The notes below the pieces were generated by a model. It searched no databases. It was given only the letters and a program-made list of their open reading frames with translations, and was not told the origin of the DNA. A DNA stretch of 64,000 nt from the NCBI RefSeq assembly GCF_004153545.1, contig NZ_SDVA01000008.1:62001-126000 (forward strand), read 5' to 3'. The DNA comes from Serinicoccus sediminis. Its GTDB lineage: Bacteria; Actinomycetota; Actinomycetes; Actinomycetales; Dermatophilaceae. Positions 16,176-24,488 of the stretch are shown here, one piece after another; the first letter of the stretch is position 1; every line of letters begins with the position of its first letter. Both the position numbers and the translations under genes were made by a program.

Positions 16176-19100
16176 GTGAAGAACGACCACGGCGCGGCCA
16201 GCGCCGCCGACGCGACCAGCGGGCCCCCGGCGCTCCGGAGCCCGGAGCACCCGGTCCGGATCGTCACCGCGGCGAGCCTCTTCGACGGCCACGACGCCTC
16301 GATCAACATCATGCGCCGGATCATGCAGAGCCAGGGCGCCGAGGTCGTCCACCTCGGGCACAACCGGTCGGTCGCCGAGGTGGTCGAGGCCGTCCTCGAC
16401 GAGGACGCCAACGCGGTCGCGGTCTCCTCCTACCAGGGTGGGCACGTCGAGTACTTCGAGTACCTCGTCGAGCAGCTGCGCGAGGCCGGCGCCGGGCACG
16501 TCAAGGTGGTGGGCGGCGGCGGGGGCGTCATCGTCGCGGAGGAGATCACCCGGCTGCGGGAGGCCGGCGTGACGATCTTCTCCCCGGAGGACGGCCAGCG
16601 CCTCGGCCTGCCGGGGATGATCAACCAGGTCATCACCGACGCGGACTACGACATGTGGCAGGTCGGCCCGGCGGCGGTCGACGACGTGCTCGCCGGGAGC
16701 CGCACCGCCGTGGCGCGGGCCATCACCGGTGCCGAGCTGGGCTCCCTCCCGGCCGCCGACCGGGAGCGGTATGCCGCCGCCGCCCGGGAGAGCAGCGCGC
16801 CCGTCCTCGGGATCACCGGCACCGGCGGCTCGGGCAAGAGCTCGCTGACCGACGAGCTGGTGCGGCGCTTCCGGATCGACCAGGGCGACCGGCTGCGGAT
16901 CGGGATCATCGCCATCGACCCGACCCGCCGCAAGGGCGGCGGCGCCCTGCTGGGCGACCGCATCCGGATGGGCGCCATCGGCGGCCGTCAGGCGATGTTC
17001 CGGTCCATGGCCACGCGCGGGGAGTCCGAGGTGCCCGAGGCGCTGCCCGCCGCCATCGACGTGCTCAAGGCGGCCGGCTTCGACCTGGTCGTCGTGGAGA
17101 CGCCCGGGATCGGCCAGGGGGACGCCGGCATCGTGCCGTTCGTCGACACCTCCCTCTACGTCATGACGCCGGAGTTCGGCGCCGCCAGCCAGCTGGAGAA
17201 GATCGACATGCTCGACTTCGCCGACGTCGTGGCGATCAACAAGTTCGAGCGGCGCGGGGCGATGGACGCGCTGCGCGACGTCGGCCGCCAGCTGGTGCGC
17301 AACCGGGAGGCCTTCGGCGCCCGGCCCGAGGACATGCCGGTCTTCGGCACCTCGGCGGCCACCTTCAACGACGACGGCGTCACCGCGCTGTACCAGGCGC
17401 TGCGGGATCGTCTCGCCGAGGACGGCCTGCCGGTGGGCGAGGGCGCGCTGCCGCCGGTCGACGTCCGGCACTCCTCGATGATCCGTCAGGTGGTCCCGCC
17501 CCGGCGGGTCCGCTACCTCGCGGACATCGCCGAGACCCTGCGCGGCTACCACGCCGACACCGAGCGCTACGCCCTCGCGGCCCGCCGGGTGGAGCGGCTC
17601 GAGCAGACCGCGGACGAGCTCGCGGCGGCCGGTGGCACGGGCGGCGACCACGGCCTCGACGAGCTGCTGGACGCCGCGCGCCGGGACGTCCCCACCGAGG
17701 TGCGGGAGATGCTCGAGGGCTGGCCCGCGCGGGTCGAGGCCTACTCCGGCGACGAGCAGGTCGTCACGGTCCGGGACCGGGAGATCCACACCCGGCTCAC
17801 CAAGGAGTCGCTGAGCGGCAACCGCATACCGCGGGTGGCGCTGCCGTCCTACGACGAGGCGGGGGCCCTGGTCCGCTTCTGGCGCCGGGAGAACCTCCCC
17901 GGGTCCTTCCCCTACACCGCCGGCGTCTTCGCCTTCAAGCGGGACAACGAGGACCCGGCCCGGATGTTCGCCGGCGAGGGCGACCCGTTCCGCACCAACC
18001 GCCGCTTCAAGCTGCTCTCGGAGGGTCAGCCGGCGACCCGGCTGTCGACCGCCTTCGACTCGGTCACGCTCTACGGGCACGACCCCGAGCAGCGGCCCGA
18101 CATCTACGGCAAGGTCGGCACCTCCGGGGTCTCCATCGCGACCCTCGACGACATGAAGGCGCTCTACGACGGGTTCGACCTGGTCGACCCCACCACCTCG
18201 GTGTCGATGACGATCAACGGCCCGGCGCCCACGGTCCTCGCGTTCTTCCTCAACACCGCCATCGACCAGCAGACCGACGCGTTCCGCGAGCGGGAGGGCC
18301 GCGAGCCCTCCGGCGCGGAGGCCGAGGAGCTGCGCGCCTACGCGCTGCAGAACGTGCGGGGCACGGTCCAGGCGGACATCCTCAAGGAGGACCAGGGGCA
18401 GAACACCTGCCTGTTCACCACCGAGTTCTCGCTGCGGATGATGGGCGACGTCCAGGAGTGGTTCATCGAGCAGGGGGTGCGCAACTTCTACTCGGTGTCG
18501 ATCTCCGGCTACCACATCGCCGAGGCCGGGGCGAACCCCATCAGCCAGCTCGCCTTCACCCTGGCCAACGGGTTCACCTACGTCGAGTCCTACCTCGCCC
18601 GGGGGATGGACATCGACGCCTTCGCGCCCAACCTGTCCTTCTTCTTCTCCAACGGCATGGACATCGAGTACTCCGTCATCGGACGGGTCGCGCGCCGGAT
18701 CTGGGCGGTCGCGATGCGCGAGCGGTACGGCGCCAACGAGCGCAGCCAGAAGCTGAAGTACCACGTGCAGACCTCGGGTCGCTCCCTGCACGCGCAGGAG
18801 ATGGACTTCAACGACATCCGCACCACGCTGCAGGCCCTCATCGCGATCTACGACAACGCCAACAGCCTGCACACCAACGCCTACGACGAGGCGGTCACCA
18901 CCCCGAGCGGTGAGTCCGTGCGGCGGGCGCTCGCGATCCAGCTCATCATCAACAAGGAGTGGGGCCTGGCGATGAACGAGAACCCCAACCAGGGGTCGTT
19001 CGTCATCGACCAGCTCACCGACCTCGTCGAGGAGGCCGTGCTCGCCGAGTTCGACCGGATCAGCGAGCGCGGCGGGGTGCTCGGCGCGATGGAGACCGGG

Positions 19101-19457
19101 TACCAGCGCGGCAAGATCCAGGACGAGTCGCTGCTCTACGAGCACCGCAAGCACGACGGCTCGCTGCCGATCATCGGCGTCAACACCTTCCGCCGGCCCG
19201 AGGCCGAGCGGGAGGAGGTCGAGGTGGAGCTGGCCCGGGCGACCGAGGCGGAGAAGCAGTCGCAGCTGGACCGGGTGCAGGCCTACCAGGAGGCGCACGC
19301 CGACGAGGCGGCCGAGGCGCTGGCGCGGCTCAAGGAGGTGGCCATGGCCGGCGACAACGTCTTCGCGGTGCTCATGGACGCCGCCCGGGTGTGCACGCTG
19401 GGGCAGATCACCGAGGCGTTCTTCGAGGTGGGCGGGGAGTACCGCCGCAACGTCTGA
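16176..19457 (+). CDS. icmF: Fused isobutyryl-CoA mutase IcmF
   Basis: IcmF interconverts isobutyryl-CoA and n-butyryl-CoA using adenosylcobalamin and carries its own G-protein chaperone. The 1093-residue protein has the fused domain order. First is a cobalamin-binding domain (D37 and H39 of the DGHDAS variant of the DxHxxG motif, then SSYQGGH). Next is a MeaB-like GTPase with P-loop GTGGSGKS at about residues 215-222. Last is the large mutase substrate domain from about residue 560 (NLPGSFPYTAGVFAFKR, with YHIAEAGANPISQLAFTL). The GTG at 16176 has GAGGAG seven bases upstream and gives normal family length. It is the only B12 mutase in the window; valine/butyrate carbon flow is the likely role. 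Confidence 0.95.
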   Translation: MKNDHGAASAADATSGPPALRSPEHPVRIVTAASLFDGHDASINIMRRIMQSQGAEVVHLGHNRSVAEVVEAVLDEDANAVAVSSYQGGHVEYFEYLVEQLREAGAGHVKVVGGGGGVIVAEEITRLREAGVTIFSPEDGQRLGLPGMINQVITDADYDMWQVGPAAVDDVLAGSRTAVARAITGAELGSLPAADRERYAAAARESSAPVLGITGTGGSGKSSLTDELVRRFRIDQGDRLRIGIIAIDPTRRKGGGALLGDRIRMGAIGGRQAMFRSMATRGESEVPEALPAAIDVLKAAGFDLVVVETPGIGQGDAGIVPFVDTSLYVMTPEFGAASQLEKIDMLDFADVVAINKFERRGAMDALRDVGRQLVRNREAFGARPEDMPVFGTSAATFNDDGVTALYQALRDRLAEDGLPVGEGALPPVDVRHSSMIRQVVPPRRVRYLADIAETLRGYHADTERYALAARRVERLEQTADELAAAGGTGGDHGLDELLDAARRDVPTEVREMLEGWPARVEAYSGDEQVVTVRDREIHTRLTKESLSGNRIPRVALPSYDEAGALVRFWRRENLPGSFPYTAGVFAFKRDNEDPARMFAGEGDPFRTNRRFKLLSEGQPATRLSTAFDSVTLYGHDPEQRPDIYGKVGTSGVSIATLDDMKALYDGFDLVDPTTSVSMTINGPAPTVLAFFLNTAIDQQTDAFREREGREPSGAEAEELRAYALQNVRGTVQADILKEDQGQNTCLFTTEFSLRMMGDVQEWFIEQGVRNFYSVSISGYHIAEAGANPISQLAFTLANGFTYVESYLARGMDIDAFAPNLSFFFSNGMDIEYSVIGRVARRIWAVAMRERYGANERSQKLKYHVQTSGRSLHAQEMDFNDIRTTLQALIAIYDNANSLHTNAYDEAVTTPSGESVRRALAIQLIINKEWGLAMNENPNQGSFVIDQLTDLVEEAVLAEFDRISERGGVLGAMETGYQRGKIQDESLLYEHRKHDGSLPIIGVNTFRRPEAEREEVEVELARATEAEKQSQLDRVQAYQEAHADEAAEALARLKEVAMAGDNVFAVLMDAARVCTLGQITEAFFEVGGEYRRNV

Positions 19458-19480
19458 GCCGCAGGCATGATGGGGCCACC

Positions 19481-21736
19481 ATGAGCCACCCCTACGCCGA
19501 CGCCCGCCTGTCCGTCCCCGAGCGGGTGGAGGACCTCCTCGCCCGGATGACCCTGGCCGAGAAGGTCGGTCAGCTGCTGCAGCTCGACGCCCAGGGCGAC
19601 CTGGAGGAGCTGGTGCACGGACACCTGGCCGGGTCGCTGCTGCACGCCTCGCCCGAGCGGATCCGGCGCGCCCAGGAGCTGGCCGCCCGGACCCGCCTCG
19701 GCGTCCCGCTGCTCATGGCCGACGACTGCATCCACGGCCACTCGTTCTGGCCGGGCGCCACGATCTTCCCGACCCAGCTCGCGATGGCCTGCACCTTCGA
19801 CCCCGGGCTGGTCGAGCGCGGGGCCCGCGTGACGGCGGCCGAGGTCGCCGCCACCGGCCTGCACTGGACCTTCTCCCCGGTGCTGTGCATCGCCCGCGAC
19901 CCCCGCTGGGGCCGGGTGGACGAGACCTTCGGCGAGGACCCCCACCTCATCGGGGAGCTGGGTGCGGCGATGGTGCGGGGCTACCAGGGCGACGGCGGGC
20001 CGGGCACCGTCCTGGCCACCGCGAAGCACTTCGTCGGCTACTCCCAGACCCAGGGCGGCCGGGACGCCAGCGAGGCCGACCTCAGCCGCCGCCAGCTGCG
20101 CAGCTGGTTCCTCCCGCCGTTCCAGCGGGCGGTCGAGGCCGGGTGCCGGACGGTCATGCTCGGCTACCAGGCCATCGACGGCGTCCCGATCACCGCCCAC
20201 CGCTGGTTGCTGGACGAGGTCCTCAAAGGGGAGTGGGGCTTCACCGGCACGCTGGTCACCGACTGGGACAACGTGGGGCGCATGGTGTGGGAGCAGCGGG
20301 TCTGCGCCGACGACGTGGAGGCGGCCGTCGTGGCCGTGGAGGCCGGCAACGACATCGTCATGACCACCCCGCAGTTCTTCGACGCCGCCCAGGAGGCGGT
20401 GCGGACCGGACGGCTCGCCGTCGGACGGCTGGACGCCGCCGTCCGGCGGGTCCTCACCCTCAAGATCGGCCTGGGCCTCTTCGAGGACGCCCGGCTGCCG
20501 GACCCGGCGGGCCAGGAGGTCATCGGCTCGCCGGCCCACACCGACGTCAACCTCGAGACCGCCCGCCGGGGCCTGGTGCTCCTGCGCAACGACGGCACCC
20601 TTCCGCTGGAACGGCATACCGAGCCCCTCACCGTGGCCGTGCTCGGTCCCAACGGCGACGACCCGCACGCCCAGCTGGGGGACTGGGCCGGAGCGTCCGG
20701 GCAGGTCGGGTGGATGGTACCGGAGGGACACCCCCGCGACCGCGTGGTCACCGTGCTGGACGGTCTGCGCGCGCTGGCCCCTCCCGCCTGGACCGTCACC
20801 CACGCCCGCGGCGCCGACATCGGTGGGCTGGGGGAGGCCGAGCCCGCGACCTTCCCGGACGGGCAGCCCCGCCCGCCGGTCTTCCACCCCGCCGCGGTGG
20901 ACGACGCGCTGCTCGCGGAGGCGGTCGACCGGGCACGCGAGGCGGACGTCGCCGTCGTGGTGCTCGGGGACACCGTCGCCCTCACCGGGGAGTCCCGGTC
21001 CACCGCGACGCTGGAGCTGCAGGGAGCCCAGGCCGCGCTGCTGGAGGCGGTGGTCACGACCGGGACGCCCGTCGTCCTGGTCCTCGTGCAGTCCAAGCCG
21101 AGCGTCCTGCCGCCCGCGGCGGAGCAGGTCGCGGCCCTGGTCGAGGCGTTCAACCCCGGCATGCAGGGCGGGCGCGCGGTCGCCGAGCTCCTGCTCGGGC
21201 TCGTCGAGCCGAGCGGGCGGCTGCCCATCTCCTTCCCCCGGCACGCCGGCCAGCTCCCCGTCTACTACAACGGGGTCCGGGGCCAGCACGGAGACCGCTA
21301 CGCCGACCTCACCCAGGAGCCCATGTTCGTCTTCGGCGAGGGCCTGTCCTACACGACGGTGGAGTATGCCGACCTCCACGTGAGCACGCCCGTGGTCGAC
21401 GTCGAGGGCACGGTGCGGGCGCGGCTCACCCTGCGCAACACCGGCGCCCGACCGGCGCTGGAGACGGTGCAGGTCTACGTCAGCGACCTGGTGACCAGCG
21501 TGACCTGGGCCGACAAGGAGCTCAAGGCGTTCACCCAGGTGCGGCTGGACCCCGGCGAGCAGAGGGACGTGGAGATCACCCTGCCCGCCGGTTCCTGCAC
21601 GATCGTCGACGCCGAGGGACGGCGGAGGGTGGAGCCGGGGGAGTTCGCCCTGCTGGTAGGACCGAGCTCCCGCGACGCCGACCTGCTCCGGGCCGGGTTC
21701 AGCATCACCGGCGGGGCCGACCGGCCGGGACGCTAG
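19481..21736 (+). CDS. GH3 beta-glucosidase-like glycosidase
   Basis: This family 3 glycoside hydrolase has 751 residues. The N-terminal barrel includes AKHFVGYSQTQGGRDASEADLS and the nucleophile D261 in LVTDWDNV. A second alpha/beta sandwich lies at about residues 340-600, and a C-terminal fibronectin-III-like domain has VQVYVSDLVTSVTWADKELKAF. There is no signal peptide, so it acts in the cytoplasm, probably on imported beta-linked glucosides or xylosides. The ATG at 19481 is chosen because the family start MSHPYADARLSVPERVEDLLARM follows; the frame is open further upstream but lies inside icmF. It begins 23 bases after icmF; whether it shares that transcript is unclear. Confidence 0.92.
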   Translation: MSHPYADARLSVPERVEDLLARMTLAEKVGQLLQLDAQGDLEELVHGHLAGSLLHASPERIRRAQELAARTRLGVPLLMADDCIHGHSFWPGATIFPTQLAMACTFDPGLVERGARVTAAEVAATGLHWTFSPVLCIARDPRWGRVDETFGEDPHLIGELGAAMVRGYQGDGGPGTVLATAKHFVGYSQTQGGRDASEADLSRRQLRSWFLPPFQRAVEAGCRTVMLGYQAIDGVPITAHRWLLDEVLKGEWGFTGTLVTDWDNVGRMVWEQRVCADDVEAAVVAVEAGNDIVMTTPQFFDAAQEAVRTGRLAVGRLDAAVRRVLTLKIGLGLFEDARLPDPAGQEVIGSPAHTDVNLETARRGLVLLRNDGTLPLERHTEPLTVAVLGPNGDDPHAQLGDWAGASGQVGWMVPEGHPRDRVVTVLDGLRALAPPAWTVTHARGADIGGLGEAEPATFPDGQPRPPVFHPAAVDDALLAEAVDRAREADVAVVVLGDTVALTGESRSTATLELQGAQAALLEAVVTTGTPVVLVLVQSKPSVLPPAAEQVAALVEAFNPGMQGGRAVAELLLGLVEPSGRLPISFPRHAGQLPVYYNGVRGQHGDRYADLTQEPMFVFGEGLSYTTVEYADLHVSTPVVDVEGTVRARLTLRNTGARPALETVQVYVSDLVTSVTWADKELKAFTQVRLDPGEQRDVEITLPAGSCTIVDAEGRRRVEPGEFALLVGPSSRDADLLRAGFSITGGADRPGR

Positions 21737-21758
21737 ACCTCGCCTCCGGGGAGACGGC

Positions 21759-23372
21759 TCAGCGGCGGCCGCTCCCGCTGGAGGTCGAGAAGGCGACGAT
21801 CGAGCCGCCCGAGGAGCTGCCCTGGCGGCCGCGGCCCTGGCCACCGGAGCGGCCCTGACCACCCGAGCGGCCCTGCCCACCGGAGCGCCCGGCACCCCCA
21901 CCGGTGCCGCGGCCCTGACCACCGCGGCCCTGGCCCCCGTCACCACGGCCACCCTGGCCGCCGGAGCGACCACCGGCGCCCGGGCCGTCGCTGCCCCGGC
22001 CCTGTCCCTGGCCCTGCGAGCGACCACGGCCGCCGCCGTTGCCCCGGCCCTGACCGCCGGAGCGACCGCTGCCGCTGCCGCCGCCTCGGCCACCCTGGCC
22101 GCCGGACCGGCCGCCGCCCTGGCGCCGACCACCCGAGCCCTGGCCGCCCGAGCCCTGGCCACCCTGGGCGGGGACCTCGACGACCAGCCCGCCGGGAGTG
22201 AGCACCCGCTCGCCGGGGGCCAGCTCACGCAGGATCGGGTGGCTGGAGTGCGCCTTGGTCGTCGTCGGCCGGATGCCCGCCGCGCGGGTCAGCGAGCGCA
22301 CGTCGCGGACCTGGTCGTCGGTCATGAGGGTCACCACGGTGCCGGCCGCGCCGGCCCGGGCGGTCCGACCCGAGCGGTGCAGGTAGGCCTTGTGCTCGAC
22401 CGGCGGGTCGGCGTGCACCACGAGGGCCACGTCGTCGACGTGGATGCCGCGCGCGGCGATGTCGGTCGCGACCAGCGTGCTGGCGCGCCCGGAGTGGAAG
22501 GCGTCCAGGTTGCGGGTGCGGGCGTTCTGCGCCAGGTTGCCGTGGAGCTCGACGGCCGGCACCCCGGCCCCGTTGAGCTGCTTGGCCAGCTTCTTGGCGC
22601 CGTGCTTGGTGCGGGTGAAGACCACCTTGCGGCCCGGCGCCGCCCCCAGGTCGGTCAGCACCGCCAACCGTTCCCCGGCGTCGATGTGCAGGACGTGGTG
22701 GTCCATCGCCTCGACCGGCGACTGGGCGGAGTCGGCGTGGTGGGTGACCGGGCTGCTGAGGTAGCGCTGGGCGATGACGTCGACGCCCGCGTCCAGGGTC
22801 GCCGAGAAGAGCATCTTCTGCCCCTGCCGGGGGGTGCGGTCCAGCAGTCGGCGGACGACCGGCAGGAAGCCGAGGTCGGCCATGTGGTCCGCCTCGTCCA
22901 GCACGGTCACCTCCACGCCGGACAGGTCGGCATACCCCTGCCCGATGAGGTCCTCGAGCCGGCCGGGGCAGGCCACGAGGACGTCGATGCCGGCCTGCAG
23001 GGCGCGCACCTGGGGGTTCTGGCCGACCCCGCCGAAGACGGTGAGGTGGGTCAGCCCGGCCGCGGCGGCCAGCGGCTCCAGCGACGCGGCGATCTGGCCG
23101 GCCAGCTCGCGGGTCGGGGCCAGGACGAGCGCGCGGGGGGTGCGGCCGCGGCGCCGGGCGGCGCCCGGGTCGGCCATGAGCCGGGTGACGAGGGGCAGCA
23201 GGAAGGCGTAGGTCTTGCCCGATCCGGTGCGGCCGCGGCCGAGGACGTCCCGACCGGCCATCGAGTCGGGCAGGGTGGCGGCCTGGATGGGCGTGGGGGT
23301 GGTGATGCCGCGCTCCGCGAGGAGGGCATCGAGGGACGAGGGCACGCCGAGGTCGGCGAAGGAAGAGGTCAC
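21759..23372 (-). CDS. DEAD-box RNA helicase with Gly/Arg/Gln-rich tail
   Basis: An ATP-dependent RNA helicase of 537 residues. Visible motifs are the Q motif (TPIQAATLP), motif I (GRTGSGKT), Ia (PTREL), II (DEAD in VLDEADHM), III (SAT) and VI (HRSGRTARAG). The conserved core ends near residue 385. The remaining 140 or so residues are almost entirely Gly, Arg, Gln and Ser in GGQGRS-type repeats, as in cold-adapted or RNP-forming helicases, ending with a Ser-rich tip. The start is GTG at 23372, with the family motif FADLGVP five residues later. Roles in RNA structure remodelling and ribosome assembly are likely. Confidence 0.93.
   Translation of the reverse strand: MTSSFADLGVPSSLDALLAERGITTPTPIQAATLPDSMAGRDVLGRGRTGSGKTYAFLLPLVTRLMADPGAARRRGRTPRALVLAPTRELAGQIAASLEPLAAAAGLTHLTVFGGVGQNPQVRALQAGIDVLVACPGRLEDLIGQGYADLSGVEVTVLDEADHMADLGFLPVVRRLLDRTPRQGQKMLFSATLDAGVDVIAQRYLSSPVTHHADSAQSPVEAMDHHVLHIDAGERLAVLTDLGAAPGRKVVFTRTKHGAKKLAKQLNGAGVPAVELHGNLAQNARTRNLDAFHSGRASTLVATDIAARGIHVDDVALVVHADPPVEHKAYLHRSGRTARAGAAGTVVTLMTDDQVRDVRSLTRAAGIRPTTTKAHSSHPILRELAPGERVLTPGGLVVEVPAQGGQGSGGQGSGGRRQGGGRSGGQGGRGGGSGSGRSGGQGRGNGGGRGRSQGQGQGRGSDGPGAGGRSGGQGGRGDGGQGRGGQGRGTGGGAGRSGGQGRSGGQGRSGGQGRGRQGSSSGGSIVAFSTSSGSGRR
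21838..22168. repeat. Degenerate GGQGRS-coding repeats in the helicase tail
   Basis: The plus strand shows many near-copies of CCACCGGAGCGGCCCTG and CCACCCGAGCGGCCCTG, with periods around 18-21 bases. On the minus strand they encode the Gly/Arg/Gln/Ser tail of the DEAD-box helicase. All changes keep the frame, so the repeat number can vary without disrupting the protein. Confidence 0.85.
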
Positions 23373-23436
23373 AGAGAACTTTCGAGACGTGTGCGGTGTC
23401 CCACCCGGCGCCCGGCCCGGAGGCGGCGCGAACGTG

Positions 23437-23452
23437 GCAGCCGATCGGCTGC
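23437..23452. promoter_or_regulatory. 16-base perfect palindrome upstream of the helicase gene
   Basis: GCAGCCGATCGGCTGC is a perfect 16-base palindrome between the divergent helicase and alpha/beta-hydrolase genes, about 65 bases upstream of the helicase GTG. It may be an operator or form a hairpin in the helicase mRNA leader, where cold-shock-type helicases are often regulated. Function is inferred from position and symmetry only. Confidence 0.4.
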
Positions 23453-23537
23453 GAGATCAGGCAGTCCGGGGCGAGACGATCCGGGCTGCTGGAACCAGTC
23501 TATCGCAGTCGTGCCTGGCCACCGCCATCATGGGGCC

Positions 23538-24389
23538 ATGGACGAGACCCTGCGGCACACGCGCGACGGCCTGACCCACGAGGCGGTGACCGGGGGACCG
23601 CCCGACGGCCCGCCCGTCCTGCTCCTGCACGGCTTCCCCCAGGACGCCACCGCGTGGGACCGGGTGGCGCCGGTGCTGCAGACGGCCGGGATGCGCACCC
23701 TGGCACCCCACCAGCGGGGGTATGTCGCGGGCGCCCGCCCGCGGCGCGTGGCGGCATACCGGCTGGAGCGGCTGGTCGAGGACGCCGTCGGGCTGCTCGA
23801 CCACGTCGGCGTGGACCAGGTGCACGTCGTCGGGCACGACTGGGGCGGTGCCGTCGCCTGGGCGCTCGCCGCCTGGCACCCGGAGCGCGTCGCGAGCCTC
23901 ACCGTCGCCTCCACGCCGCACCCGCGGGCCCTGGCCTGGGCGGTCCGGCACGCCGACCAGGCCCGCCGCAGCTGGTACGTCGCCGGCTTCCAGGTGCCCC
24001 TGCTGCCCGAGCTGGTCATGGCCAGGGCGCTGCGCCGGGGCGCGCTGGCGCGCACCGGCCTGCCGCGCGACGACGCCGGCCGGTACGCCGCACGTCTCGG
24101 CACCCGGGCGGCGCTGCGCGGCCCGGTCGGCTGGTACCGCGCCGCCGCGCGTTCCGGTGGCCGGGCGGTGGGCCGGGTGGCGGTCCCGACCACCCTCGTC
24201 TGGGGAGCCCGCGACCCGTTCCTGGGGCGCGCCGCCGCCGAGCGGACAGGCCGCTACGTGGACGCCGACTACCGCTTCGTCGAGCTCGACGCCGGGCACT
24301 GGCTGCCCGAGCGGCGTCCGGGCGAGCTGGCGCAGGAGGTCCTGCGGCGCGCCGGCGTGGCGACCGACGACGCGGGCGGGCCCGGCTGA
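23538..24389 (+). CDS. Alpha/beta-fold hydrolase, epoxide-hydrolase-like
   Basis: The 283-residue protein has the alpha/beta-hydrolase fold. LLHGFPQDATAWD carries the oxyanion HGFP motif. The nucleophile elbow is VGHDWGGAVAW, where an aspartate replaces serine, as in epoxide hydrolases and haloalkane dehalogenases. PHPRALAWA and the final DAGHWLPER with the catalytic histidine complete the pattern. The substrate is unknown. The ATG at 23538 has no ribosome-binding site but has CATCAT exactly six bases before it, fitting a leaderless start. It is transcribed divergently from the helicase gene. Confidence 0.88.
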   Translation: MDETLRHTRDGLTHEAVTGGPPDGPPVLLLHGFPQDATAWDRVAPVLQTAGMRTLAPHQRGYVAGARPRRVAAYRLERLVEDAVGLLDHVGVDQVHVVGHDWGGAVAWALAAWHPERVASLTVASTPHPRALAWAVRHADQARRSWYVAGFQVPLLPELVMARALRRGALARTGLPRDDAGRYAARLGTRAALRGPVGWYRAAARSGGRAVGRVAVPTTLVWGARDPFLGRAAAERTGRYVDADYRFVELDAGHWLPERRPGELAQEVLRRAGVATDDAGGPG

Positions 24390-24488
24390 GGCGTCCGTCA
24401 CGAGCAGGGTGAGACCGGGGCGGGTGTCCACCCACCCGGCTGTGGACGACGGGCGGGGACCGTCGGTGCGGGCGCCTAGGCTCGGTCC
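24390..24488 (+). promoter_or_regulatory. Short intergenic region with -10-like element before the SNF2 gene
   Basis: TAGGCT at 24477-24482 fits TAnnnT and lies exactly six bases before the ATG at 24489, with no ribosome-binding site. This predicts a leaderless mRNA for the SNF2 gene. No clear -35 element is visible, and nothing else in the region stands out. Confidence 0.45.
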
